Below are positions 29,546 to 37,015 of a DNA stretch of 64,000 nt, piece after piece. The DNA lies in the NCBI RefSeq assembly GCF_034057115.1, contig NZ_CP139195.1, forward strand, positions 3,782,001 to 3,846,000, given 5' to 3'. The notes beneath the pieces were generated by a model. The model had not been told where the DNA came from. It did no database searches and saw only the letters and a program-made list of their open reading frames with translations. Both the position numbers and the translations under genes were made by a program. The DNA is from Pseudomonas sp. AN-1. Its GTDB lineage: Bacteria; Pseudomonadota; Gammaproteobacteria; Pseudomonadales; Pseudomonadaceae. Every line of letters begins with the position of its first letter. Positions within the stretch are counted from its first letter, which is position 1.

Positions 29546-30961
29546 TCAGCCCCTGGGCATCTCCGGCTGGAACAGGCCACGCTTCATCACCAGCTTGACC
29601 CACAGCGCGGCGATCACGCTGACGATCAGCAGCACCACGCCGGTCAGGCTGTAGACGGTCTGGGTCATCTCCGGCGACGGCGAGTTGTTCAGCGCCACGT
29701 AGCCCATGCCGAGGATGCCGAGCAGCTGCGGCAGCGGGTAGAACGGCGTGCGGAACGGCCGCGCCAGGTCGGGCTGGCGGCGGCGCAGGACGATCACGTC
29801 GAGGTGGGCGATGATGTAGGCCAGCAGCCAGCTGGTCGAGGCGGCGATCAGCAGCGGGATGATCGAGTCGATGCCCAGCAGCAGGAAGGGCAGGGCGATG
29901 ATCGCGGCCATGAACAGGATCGCCACCCACGGCGTGTTGAAGCGCGGGTGCAGGCGCTTGAGCTGCGGGAACGACTGGCCGTTGAGCGCCATGCCGTGCA
30001 GCATGCGCGGCACCGAGGCGAGCACGGTGTTGACCGTGCTGCAGGTGGCGGTCACCGCCATCACGGTGGCGACGATCAGCCCGGCCTTGCCGAACACCGC
30101 GTCGACGTAGTCCAGGTAGGGCAGTGGCGAGCCGGTCAGGGTGTCCAGCGGCAGATAGCGGCTGGCGCCCCAGCAGAACAGCAGGAAGATGGCGAAGATC
30201 AGGCACAGCGACAGCATCATCGCCCGCGGCACGTTGCGCTCGGGGTTGCGCACCTCCTGGATCAGCGGGCAGATGAACTCGACGCCGACCAGCAGCCACA
30301 TGGCCAGCGCCACCAGGCCGAGGAAGCTGCCGTCGAGGATGCCGTCCCAGCTCCACTGCACCGCGCCGGGGAGTTCGGCCGGCGCCGGGTTGGCGCTGCC
30401 GGTGACCGCGGTCAGGCCGACCAGCAGCAGGGCGCAGACCATGGCGAAGGTGAAGACGTTCTGCAGGCGGGCGAACACGTCGGTGCCGAGGATGTTGAGC
30501 AGGGTCAGCACGCCGAGAATGCCCAGCGGCACCACCAGCTCCGGCACCATGCCCGGGAACAGCTGGCCGATCACCGCATCGACCAGCAGCAGCTCGGCCG
30601 ACAGGCCGAACATCGCCACCACCACGTAGCCGGCGTACACCGCGACTATCGCCGGGAACGGGCCGAGCGCCGCCTCGGTGTAGCTGCCGAGGGTGCCGCC
30701 GGCGCGCGGGAACATCAGCGACAGCTCGGCAAAGCTCAGCGCGTTGCACTGGGCGAGCAGGAAGGCGACCACGGCGGCGGCGAGGAAACCGGCGCCGCCG
30801 AAGCCGATGCCCTGCAGGGCGCTGACCATGCTGCCCTGCACCACCACCACGCCAATGCAGATGGCGATCATGGTGGCGAAGCCGAGGCCGCGTTTCAGTG
30901 CCGGGCTGCCGGCTGCGTCGGGGAGAAGAGTGTCTGAGGCACTCGCGGTGCTCTTGTTCAT
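29546..30961 (-). CDS. APC-family amino acid/amine permease
   Basis: 471 residues with 12 membrane segments, inner membrane. The APC signature lies in the first segments (LKRGLGFATMIAICIGVVVVQGSM and FPRAGGTLGSYTEAALGP). Related to ethanolamine and putrescine-type permeases. It is divergent from the FAD amine oxidase. The shared 330-base region has a tandem operator pair pointing toward each gene, so import and oxidation of one amine are probably coregulated. Confidence 0.9.
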   Translation of the reverse strand: MNKSTASASDTLLPDAAGSPALKRGLGFATMIAICIGVVVVQGSMVSALQGIGFGGAGFLAAAVVAFLLAQCNALSFAELSLMFPRAGGTLGSYTEAALGPFPAIVAVYAGYVVVAMFGLSAELLLVDAVIGQLFPGMVPELVVPLGILGVLTLLNILGTDVFARLQNVFTFAMVCALLLVGLTAVTGSANPAPAELPGAVQWSWDGILDGSFLGLVALAMWLLVGVEFICPLIQEVRNPERNVPRAMMLSLCLIFAIFLLFCWGASRYLPLDTLTGSPLPYLDYVDAVFGKAGLIVATVMAVTATCSTVNTVLASVPRMLHGMALNGQSFPQLKRLHPRFNTPWVAILFMAAIIALPFLLLGIDSIIPLLIAASTSWLLAYIIAHLDVIVLRRRQPDLARPFRTPFYPLPQLLGILGMGYVALNNSPSPEMTQTVYSLTGVVLLIVSVIAALWVKLVMKRGLFQPEMPRG

Positions 30962-31094
30962 GTGCGTATCTCGTTCCGGGTGAGGGGGCGGCGCCTGGCG
31001 CCGGTCGTGCCCGTCGGCCGCGTTGCTGCATCGCTGCAGACGGTGGGGTCGAACGAAGTCGTATCGATCATTGGCCAGGCCCGGCGGGCGCGTC

Positions 31095-31132
31095 TTGCTC
31101 CTGCCTGCCGAGCTTCTTGACTGTGCTTGCCG
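31095..31132 (-). promoter_or_regulatory. tandem AraC-type operator for the APC permease
   Basis: Two minus-strand CGGCA-N8-CAA sites, read on the plus strand as TTG-N8-TGCCG at 31095-31110 and 31117-31132, exactly 22 bp apart, 134-171 bases upstream of the permease start. Confidence 0.65.
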
Positions 31133-31142
31133 GGCGCACGCG

Positions 31143-31182
31143 CTGGCAGTCTCGGGCAAGAAATCTGGCAGCGCCGGGCAAG
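31143..31182 (+). promoter_or_regulatory. tandem AraC-type operator for the FAD oxidoreductase
   Basis: Two plus-strand copies of CTGGCAG-N4-GGGCAAG, at 31143-31160 and 31165-31182, 22 bp apart. They point toward the gene starting at 31292 and mirror the pair that faces the permease. Confidence 0.68.
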
Positions 31183-31291
31183 ACGCCCGGGTGGACGGGG
31201 GGCCTAATAGGTTCACGAAACGAGGCGGCAATCCGGATGCGCGATCCCAGCGCTCCGGGCCGGCAATCCCAACGCCCCCTGGTAATGCGCC

Positions 31292-32590
31292 ATGATCAAC
31301 ATCGAAACGCCGACCTACTACACGGCGACCAAGAAATACGACCTGAGCTTCCCGTCGCTGGCGGCCGATCTCGACGCGGACGTGGTGGTGATCGGCGGCG
31401 GCTTCTCCGGCATCAACACCGCGCTCGAGCTGGCGGAAAAAGGCATCAGGAACATCGTCGTGCTGGAAGGCCGCTACATCGGCTTCGGCGGCTCCGGACG
31501 CAACGGCGGCCAGGTGATGGCCGGCATCGGCCACGATCTGGAGGCGATCAAGGCGGACGTCGGCGAGGACGGCCTGCGCCGCATCTTCGAGATCAGCGAC
31601 CAGGGCGCGCAGATCATCAAGGCGCGCATCGAGAAGTACGGCATCGACGCCGACTTCCGCCACGGCTACGGCTACATGGGCTTCAACGCCCGCCAGGAGA
31701 AGACCCTGCGCGCCTGGGAAGGCGAGTTCAGGAAACTCGCCCCGCACCAGGAAATCGGCCTGGTCACCGGTGCCGAGGTCAGGCGCCTGGTCGGCTCCGA
31801 CGCCTACAGCTGCGGCCTGCTGCACATGGGCGGCGGCCACGTGCACTCGCTCAACCTGCTGCTCGGCGAGGCCCAGGCGCTGGCCGGGCACGGGGTGAAG
31901 ATCTTCGAATACAGCCCGGTGCTGGAAGTCCGTTACGGCGAGCGCATCGAGGTGCGCACCGCCAAGGGCTCGGTGCGCGCCAGCAAGCTGCTGTGGGCCT
32001 GCGACAGCTTCCTCAACCAGCTGGAGCCCGAGCTGCACCGCAGCACCATCAACACCTACGCCTTCCAGATCATGACCGAGCCGCTGTCCGACGAGCTGAT
32101 CGAGCGCATCAGCCCGATCCGCGGCGCCTACAGCGACATCCGCCCGGTGATCGACTACTACCGGGTGACCAACGAGAACCGCCTGCTGTTCGGCTCGGCG
32201 ACCCCGCTGATCGAACATATCCCCAGCGACCTGAAGGCCTGGAACCGCAACCTGATGCTGAAGATCTTCCCCTACCTCAAGGACGTGAAGATCGACCTGG
32301 CCTGGGGCGGGCCGATGGCCTGCAGCGCCAACCTGTTCCCGCAGATCGGCGCGCTGCCGGGGCGGCCCAACGCCTTCTTCGTGCAGGGCTACTCGGGCTT
32401 CGGCGTCACCCCCAGCCACATCGTCTGCAAGGTGCTGGCCGAGGGCATGAGCGAGGGCTCGGCGCGCTACGACCTGATCAGCTCGGTGCGCCGGCCGAGC
32501 ATTCCCGGCAAGGACCGCTTCCGTTCCCTGCTGCTGACCGGCGGCAAGTGCTGGCACCAGGCCTCCGGCTACTGGACCGGCCGCCGCTGA
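31292..32590 (+). CDS. FAD-dependent amine oxidoreductase (PuuB/PauB-like)
   Basis: 432 residues, DAO superfamily. The FAD-binding GGGFSG motif is at 35-40 in DADVVVIGGGFSGINTALELAE, followed by FGGSGRNGGQV and the C-terminal GYSGFGVTPSH. This is the architecture of gamma-glutamylputrescine oxidase PuuB and of the Pseudomonas PauB enzymes, which oxidise amines to aldehydes. The product would suit the aldehyde dehydrogenase at 43006-44505. It is followed 33 bases later by a cupin gene, probably in the same operon. Confidence 0.9.
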   Translation: MINIETPTYYTATKKYDLSFPSLAADLDADVVVIGGGFSGINTALELAEKGIRNIVVLEGRYIGFGGSGRNGGQVMAGIGHDLEAIKADVGEDGLRRIFEISDQGAQIIKARIEKYGIDADFRHGYGYMGFNARQEKTLRAWEGEFRKLAPHQEIGLVTGAEVRRLVGSDAYSCGLLHMGGGHVHSLNLLLGEAQALAGHGVKIFEYSPVLEVRYGERIEVRTAKGSVRASKLLWACDSFLNQLEPELHRSTINTYAFQIMTEPLSDELIERISPIRGAYSDIRPVIDYYRVTNENRLLFGSATPLIEHIPSDLKAWNRNLMLKIFPYLKDVKIDLAWGGPMACSANLFPQIGALPGRPNAFFVQGYSGFGVTPSHIVCKVLAEGMSEGSARYDLISSVRRPSIPGKDRFRSLLLTGGKCWHQASGYWTGRR

Positions 32591-32623
32591 CAGTTGAACC
32601 ATTCATTGTGTGAGGACCGACTG

Positions 32624-32983
32624 ATGTATCCGATCAAGCAAGGCACCACCATCGCCGAACTGGACGCCTGGGGCACCGTGGCCGACCTCGGCTCGGAGAT
32701 TCTCGAAGGCGAGGGCAAGGCCTTCGGCAAGATGACCTTCGGCGCGCCGACCGACCCGGTCAGCTCCGCCTACTTCGGCGTGACCAGGAGCAAGTTCCGC
32801 ATGGTCTACCCGTTCAACGAGCAGGCCACCGTGGTCAGCGGCGAGGTGACCCTGACCGACGAGGCCAGCGGCAAGACCACCACCTACAAGGCCGGCGACA
32901 GCTGGTTCGTCGAGAAGGGCACCCCGGTGCTGTGGGACGTGACCAGCGAGGCCTTCGTCAAGCACTACCTCGCGGTGGTCTGA
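32624..32983 (+). CDS. single-domain cupin protein (DUF861-like)
   Basis: 119 residues. The cupin fold is suggested by RMVYPFNEQATVVSGEVTLTDEA and YKAGDSWFVEKGTPVLWDVTS, matching the Cupin_3 (ureidoglycine aminohydrolase-like) pattern. Proteins of this kind often sit beside PuuB-type oxidases; the reaction is unknown. GAGGA is eight bases upstream of the ATG at 32624. A weak GC hairpin lies downstream near 32993-33013. Confidence 0.82.
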   Translation: MYPIKQGTTIAELDAWGTVADLGSEILEGEGKAFGKMTFGAPTDPVSSAYFGVTRSKFRMVYPFNEQATVVSGEVTLTDEASGKTTTYKAGDSWFVEKGTPVLWDVTSEAFVKHYLAVV

Positions 32984-33039
32984 GCCATCCCGGGCCGTCC
33001 GCGCGGGCGGCCCGTTTCCTATCCGCCGGGGAGGACGCC

Positions 33040-33402
33040 ATGACTCCCAGCACCTTCGGCCGGCACTGCCTGCAGGCCTTCATGCAGGCCGTGCCGGCGC
33101 GCTGCGCCGTGTTCTACCTCATCGACGCCACGCTCGAGGCCCGCGACTTCCTGTTGCAGGGCATGCACGCGCCGATGCAGATGGCCGCCGCGACCCTGCC
33201 CGACGTGCCGGCGGACGAACCGCCCCAGCTCACCGCCCGCGAGCGGCAGATCGCCCTGCTGCTGCGCGACGGCGCCAGCAACAAGCTGCTGGCGCGGCAA
33301 CTGGGCATCGGCCTGCCGACGGTGAAGACCCATCTGCTCAACCTGTTCCGCAAGGTCGGCGCACGCAACCGCACCGAGCTGGTCGCCCGGCTGTTCCTCT
33401 AG
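33040..33402 (+). CDS. short LuxR-type HTH regulator, probably lacking its central domain
   Basis: 120 residues: an N-terminal segment of about 45 residues (MTPSTFGRHCLQAFMQAVPARC), then directly a LuxR C-terminal HTH (about 62-118, LTARERQIALLLRDGASNK and TVKTHLLNLFRKVGA). Full-length relatives in Pseudomonas, as I recall them, have a further hundred or so residues between these parts. An in-frame deletion is therefore likely. GGGGAGG precedes the ATG. A palindrome lies directly after its stop, upstream of the moaF remnant. Confidence 0.78.
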   Translation: MTPSTFGRHCLQAFMQAVPARCAVFYLIDATLEARDFLLQGMHAPMQMAAATLPDVPADEPPQLTARERQIALLLRDGASNKLLARQLGIGLPTVKTHLLNLFRKVGARNRTELVARLFL

Positions 33403-33433
33403 GCGCGACTCAACCATCCGGTTGATGTCGCGC
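33403..33433. promoter_or_regulatory. inverted repeat between the LuxR gene and the moaF remnant
   Basis: Outer arms 33403-33409 and 33427-33433 (7 bp, perfect) enclose CAACC-ATCC-GGTTG. It is placed where a LuxR-type operator or a short terminator hairpin would be; no T-run follows. Confidence 0.45.
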
Positions 33434-33487
33434 GGGCGAACGCTCCGCCAGCATGGCGACGTCCTTCGCCCACCGAGGCAACCTCCC

Positions 33488-33757
33488 ATGAGCAGCAACT
33501 CCGACTGGATCACCGTAGGCGCCCTGGCCGAGGGCTTCATCCTCCCCGCCCTGGCCGACCTGGCCGGCCGGCGCCTGACCCTGAACTTCGCCAACGGCTG
33601 GACGATCGAGCACCGCTTCGAGACCGACCGCCTGCACTGGCACGCCGCCGACGGCCACTCTTGCCAGGGCGCCCTGGCACGCTCAGCAAAGTCTGCTGGC
33701 AGGGAGGTGCAAGCTGGCGTATCGCGAGCATGGGTTAATGGCATCGTGCAGGGATAA
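33488..33757 (+). pseudogene. truncated moaF remnant
   Basis: 89 codons with GAGG about 11 bases upstream. The first 57 or so (NSDWITVGALAEGF, LADLAGRRLTLNFANGWTIEHRFE) look like the N-terminal domain of MoaF, normally a protein of some 250 residues. After about codon 60 the reading frame enters non-family sequence that coincides with the tandem operator at 33674-33713 and then stops. The simplest reading is a deletion that joined the start of moaF to the promoter region of the outer-membrane protein gene downstream. Confidence 0.6.
33674..33713 (+). promoter_or_regulatory. tandem AraC-type operator for the first outer-membrane protein gene
   Basis: TGGCA-N8-AAA at 33675-33690 and TGGCA-N8-CAA at 33697-33712, 22 bp apart, 147-186 bases upstream of the start at 33860. 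They lie inside the moaF remnant frame. Confidence 0.62.
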
Positions 33758-33859
33758 CGCGAACCCGCAGCGAAGTGCTTCGAGGTCCATGCCTGGGGAC
33801 CGGGAGGGATTTCCGTGCAAGCGACGCTGGGCATTTCAACAACAAGAACAGAGGTAAGC

Positions 33860-35188
33860 ATGATCATGGGCAAGGGCCTGCACGGCTCGCTACTGGCCGC
33901 GGCGATCGCCATGGCGTCGGCCGGCGCGTCGGCCTACGAACTGCACTCCGCCGACGGCCTGACCGTCAATCTCAACGTCCAGGGCGCTTTCGGCGTGTTC
34001 CACAGCGACGAGAGCTACAACCAGGGCGGGCCCATCGCGCCGGGTTCGGTTAGCTGGCAGGAGGGCTTCCTGCGCTACGGCCTGGGCGGCGAGCAGCGCT
34101 TCGCCGGCGCCGCCGACTCCTCGCTGTACGGCGAGTTCAACGTGGTGAGCAACGCCACCTGGGGGCAGGGCGACGCCGCCGGCTACACCGACGGCAGCGA
34201 GCGGCGCACCGCGGTGGACAAGGCCTACGCCGGCTGGCGCTCGGGCGAGCTGTTCCCGGCGCTCGGCAAGGACGGCATCGACTTCTCCGCCGGCAGCCAG
34301 AAGGTCAAGGTCGGCGACGGCTTCATCATCAACGGCGACGGCCTGAGCGTCGGCAAGAACTTCGGCGATGGCAGCCGCGATCGCGGCGGCGCCTACTACC
34401 TGACCGCGCGCAACGCCTTCGATCAGACTGCCTGGCTGCGCCTGGGCGGCAAGCAGGGCTGGCGCGGCGACCTGATCTGGATCCAGTCGGACAACGAGGT
34501 GAAGGCCAAGCCGGAACTGGGCGTGGCGGTGCTCGAGCACGTCGCCGAGGCCGGCACCCTGGGCCTCACCTACGTCAAGGGCCTGGACGTCGACGACAAG
34601 CTGGCCAACCCGTTCAGCGCCCAGCGCGACGGCCTGGAGGTGGTCAGCCTGCGCGGCCAGGGCAACGCCGGGGTCAAGGACCTGTTCCTGTCCGGCGAGT
34701 ACGCCCGCCAGGACAAGAAGCTGGGCGACGAGAGCGCCTGGTACCTCGAGGGCGGCTGGACCTTCTCCGATGTCGCCTGGCAGCCGCGCGTCGGCTACCG
34801 CTACACGCGCTACTCGGAAGGCTACGACCCGCTGTTCAGCGGCTTCAGTCGCGGCTACGGCACCTGGTTCCAGGGCGAGGTGGCCGGCAACTACGCCGGT
34901 CCGTTCCAGCGCAACGCCGGCATCCACATGCTCAGCCTGGGCCTGACCCCGCGCCCCGACGTGGCCATGGGCCTGCTGTACTTCGACTTCGACACCCTCG
35001 ACCGCAGCCAGGGCGACCTGCGCGGCAAGGAGCTGGACCTCTACCTGGACTGGACCGTCGGCCACTTCACCATCAGCCCGCTGGTCGGCCTGTACCAGCC
35101 GGAGAAGAGCGACGCCGAGGGCGGCTCGCAGCAGGGCAGCGACGACCTCAACCTGTACAGCCAGCTGGTCGTGTCCTTCGGCTTCTGA
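33860..35188 (+). CDS. outer-membrane beta-barrel protein, copy 1
   Basis: 442 residues with a signal peptide (about 1-24, ending ASAYELHSADG). The mature part is rich in alternating aromatic and small residues, with repeated strand-like segments (RGGAYYLTARNAFDQTAWLRL, GYGTWFQGEVAGNYAGPF) and a C-terminal phenylalanine (LVVSFGF), a hallmark of outer-membrane barrels. I cannot name the family with confidence. A clear paralogue is encoded at 39462-40808. GAGGTAA precedes the ATG. The sulfatase gene follows after 80 bases, so it may import sulfated substrate or act in the same periplasmic pathway. Confidence 0.8.
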   Translation: MIMGKGLHGSLLAAAIAMASAGASAYELHSADGLTVNLNVQGAFGVFHSDESYNQGGPIAPGSVSWQEGFLRYGLGGEQRFAGAADSSLYGEFNVVSNATWGQGDAAGYTDGSERRTAVDKAYAGWRSGELFPALGKDGIDFSAGSQKVKVGDGFIINGDGLSVGKNFGDGSRDRGGAYYLTARNAFDQTAWLRLGGKQGWRGDLIWIQSDNEVKAKPELGVAVLEHVAEAGTLGLTYVKGLDVDDKLANPFSAQRDGLEVVSLRGQGNAGVKDLFLSGEYARQDKKLGDESAWYLEGGWTFSDVAWQPRVGYRYTRYSEGYDPLFSGFSRGYGTWFQGEVAGNYAGPFQRNAGIHMLSLGLTPRPDVAMGLLYFDFDTLDRSQGDLRGKELDLYLDWTVGHFTISPLVGLYQPEKSDAEGGSQQGSDDLNLYSQLVVSFGF

Positions 35189-35268
35189 GCCCGCGCCGCC
35201 GGCAGAACCGCCGGCGGCCTGCCGCCCCCACATCCACAGTGCTCTTCCCATTCGCAGGAGACGCCAAG

Positions 35269-36954
35269 ATGCGCAAACCACTGTCCGCCCTCGCGCTGGC
35301 CGTAGCGCTCGCCATTCCCGTGCTTTCGCTCAGCCTGCCCGCGCAGGCCGCTTCCACCGATCCCGCCCGCCCCAACATCCTGCTGATCGTCGCCGACGAC
35401 ATGGGCCAGGCCGACCTGGGCAGCTTCGGCGGCGAGATCGACACCCCCAACCTCGACTCCCTGGCCGCCTCGGGCGTGCGCATGAGCAACTTCCAGGCCG
35501 CGCCGGCCTGCTCGCCGACCCGCGCCGCGCTGCTCACCGGCGTCGATCCGCACCTGGCCGGGCTCGGCAACATGGCCGAGGAACTGGCGCCCAACCAGGA
35601 GGGCAAGCCGGGCTACGAGGGGCACCTCAACGAGCGGGTGGTCACCGTCGCCTCGCTGCTCAGGGACGCCGGCTACAACACCTACCTGGCCGGCAAGTGG
35701 CACCTCGGCAAGAGCGAGGACACCGGCCCCGACGACCGCGGCTTCGAGCGCTCCTTCACCCTGCTCAGCGGCGGGGCCAGCCACTGGCCGGACATGCGTC
35801 CCGCCTACGCGCCGACTCCGGACGCCAAGGCGCCCTATGCCGAAGACGGCAAGATGCTCGACAGGCTGCCGGATAACTTCGAGTACTCGTCGCAGTTCTA
35901 CGCCGACAAGATCATCGACTACATCGCCGCCGACAAGGACAGCGGCAAGCCGTTCTTCGGCATGCTCAGCTTCACCGCGCCGCACTGGCCGCTGGCGGCG
36001 CCGGACGAGGCGATCGCCAAGTATCGCGGGCGCTACGACGCCGGCTACGACGCCCTGTTCGCCCAGCGCCTGCAGAAGCAGAAGGAGCTGGGCCTGATCC
36101 CCGCCGATGCCGAAGGCGCGGCGCGGCCGCCCAAGGGACAGGCGTGGGACAGCCTGACGCCGGAGCAGAAGAAGGTCGAGGCGCGGGCGATGGAGGTCTA
36201 CGCGGCGATGATCGACCAGATGGACGCGCATACCGGGCGGGTCTTCGACTACCTGAAGAAGAACGGCCTGTACGACAACACCATCGTGGTGTTCATCTCC
36301 GACAACGGTGCGGAAGGCCACGACCTCGATGAGACCTGGCCGGCCGAGCTGTTCCCGCAGATCCGCAAGGTGGTCGACGAGACCCACGACTTCAGCTACG
36401 CGCAGATGGGCCGTCCCGGTTCCTACACCCTGTACGGCCCCAACTGGGCGCGGGTGTCCGCCCCGGCGCTCAGCCTGCACAAGGGCTTCGCCACCGAGGG
36501 CGGCACCCGCACCGCCGGCATCCTGCGCATCCCCGGCGTGACCCGTAGCGGGCAGGTCGTGCGCGAGCTGGTCACCGTCAAGGACTTCGCGCCGACCCTG
36601 CTGGAGCTGGCCGGCGTCAGGCATCCGGGCAACCGCTACCAGGGGCGCGCGGTCGAGCCGATGTCGGGGGTGTCGATCCTGCCGCTGCTCAAGGGCGAGA
36701 AGGTCGCCGAGCGGGTGCACGGCGGCGAACTGTTCGGCAAGCGTTTCGTCCGCCAGGGCGACTGGAAACTGGTGCACATGCCCAAGCCCTGGGGCAGCGG
36801 CGACTGGCAGCTGTTCGATCTGCGCAGCGACCTGGCCGAGCGCCACGACCTGAGCGGCAAGCACCCGGAAAAGGTGGCCGAGCTGCAGCAGCTGTGGGCA
36901 CAGTACGCCCGCGACAACAACGTGATCCTGCCCGACCAGGTCAGCGGTTACTGA
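35269..36954 (+). CDS. periplasmic type I sulfatase (arylsulfatase-like)
   Basis: 561 residues with a signal peptide (about 1-28). The formylglycine motif is C81-S-P-T-R in ACSPTRAALLTG, so the nucleophile is the cysteine type that needs FGE or anaerobic maturase. Metal ligands are visible in VADDMGQADLG (D43, D44) and ISDNGAEGHD. It hydrolyses sulfate esters; the substrate is unknown. AGGAGA precedes the ATG at 35269; an upstream in-frame start would spoil the signal peptide. It lies in one run with the barrel protein and the multihaem cytochrome. Confidence 0.92.
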   Translation: MRKPLSALALAVALAIPVLSLSLPAQAASTDPARPNILLIVADDMGQADLGSFGGEIDTPNLDSLAASGVRMSNFQAAPACSPTRAALLTGVDPHLAGLGNMAEELAPNQEGKPGYEGHLNERVVTVASLLRDAGYNTYLAGKWHLGKSEDTGPDDRGFERSFTLLSGGASHWPDMRPAYAPTPDAKAPYAEDGKMLDRLPDNFEYSSQFYADKIIDYIAADKDSGKPFFGMLSFTAPHWPLAAPDEAIAKYRGRYDAGYDALFAQRLQKQKELGLIPADAEGAARPPKGQAWDSLTPEQKKVEARAMEVYAAMIDQMDAHTGRVFDYLKKNGLYDNTIVVFISDNGAEGHDLDETWPAELFPQIRKVVDETHDFSYAQMGRPGSYTLYGPNWARVSAPALSLHKGFATEGGTRTAGILRIPGVTRSGQVVRELVTVKDFAPTLLELAGVRHPGNRYQGRAVEPMSGVSILPLLKGEKVAERVHGGELFGKRFVRQGDWKLVHMPKPWGSGDWQLFDLRSDLAERHDLSGKHPEKVAELQQLWAQYARDNNVILPDQVSGY

Positions 36955-37015
36955 GGGCGGCCAGCCGAGCGGGGCGTTGCCGGCCCGCTCGGCTGAAGAA
37001 CAAGAGAGAGGAGCG

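Noticed and set aside
33488-33757. Functional MoaF protein
   Set aside because: Only the first 57 or so residues look like MoaF and the frame ends after 89 codons, far short of the family.
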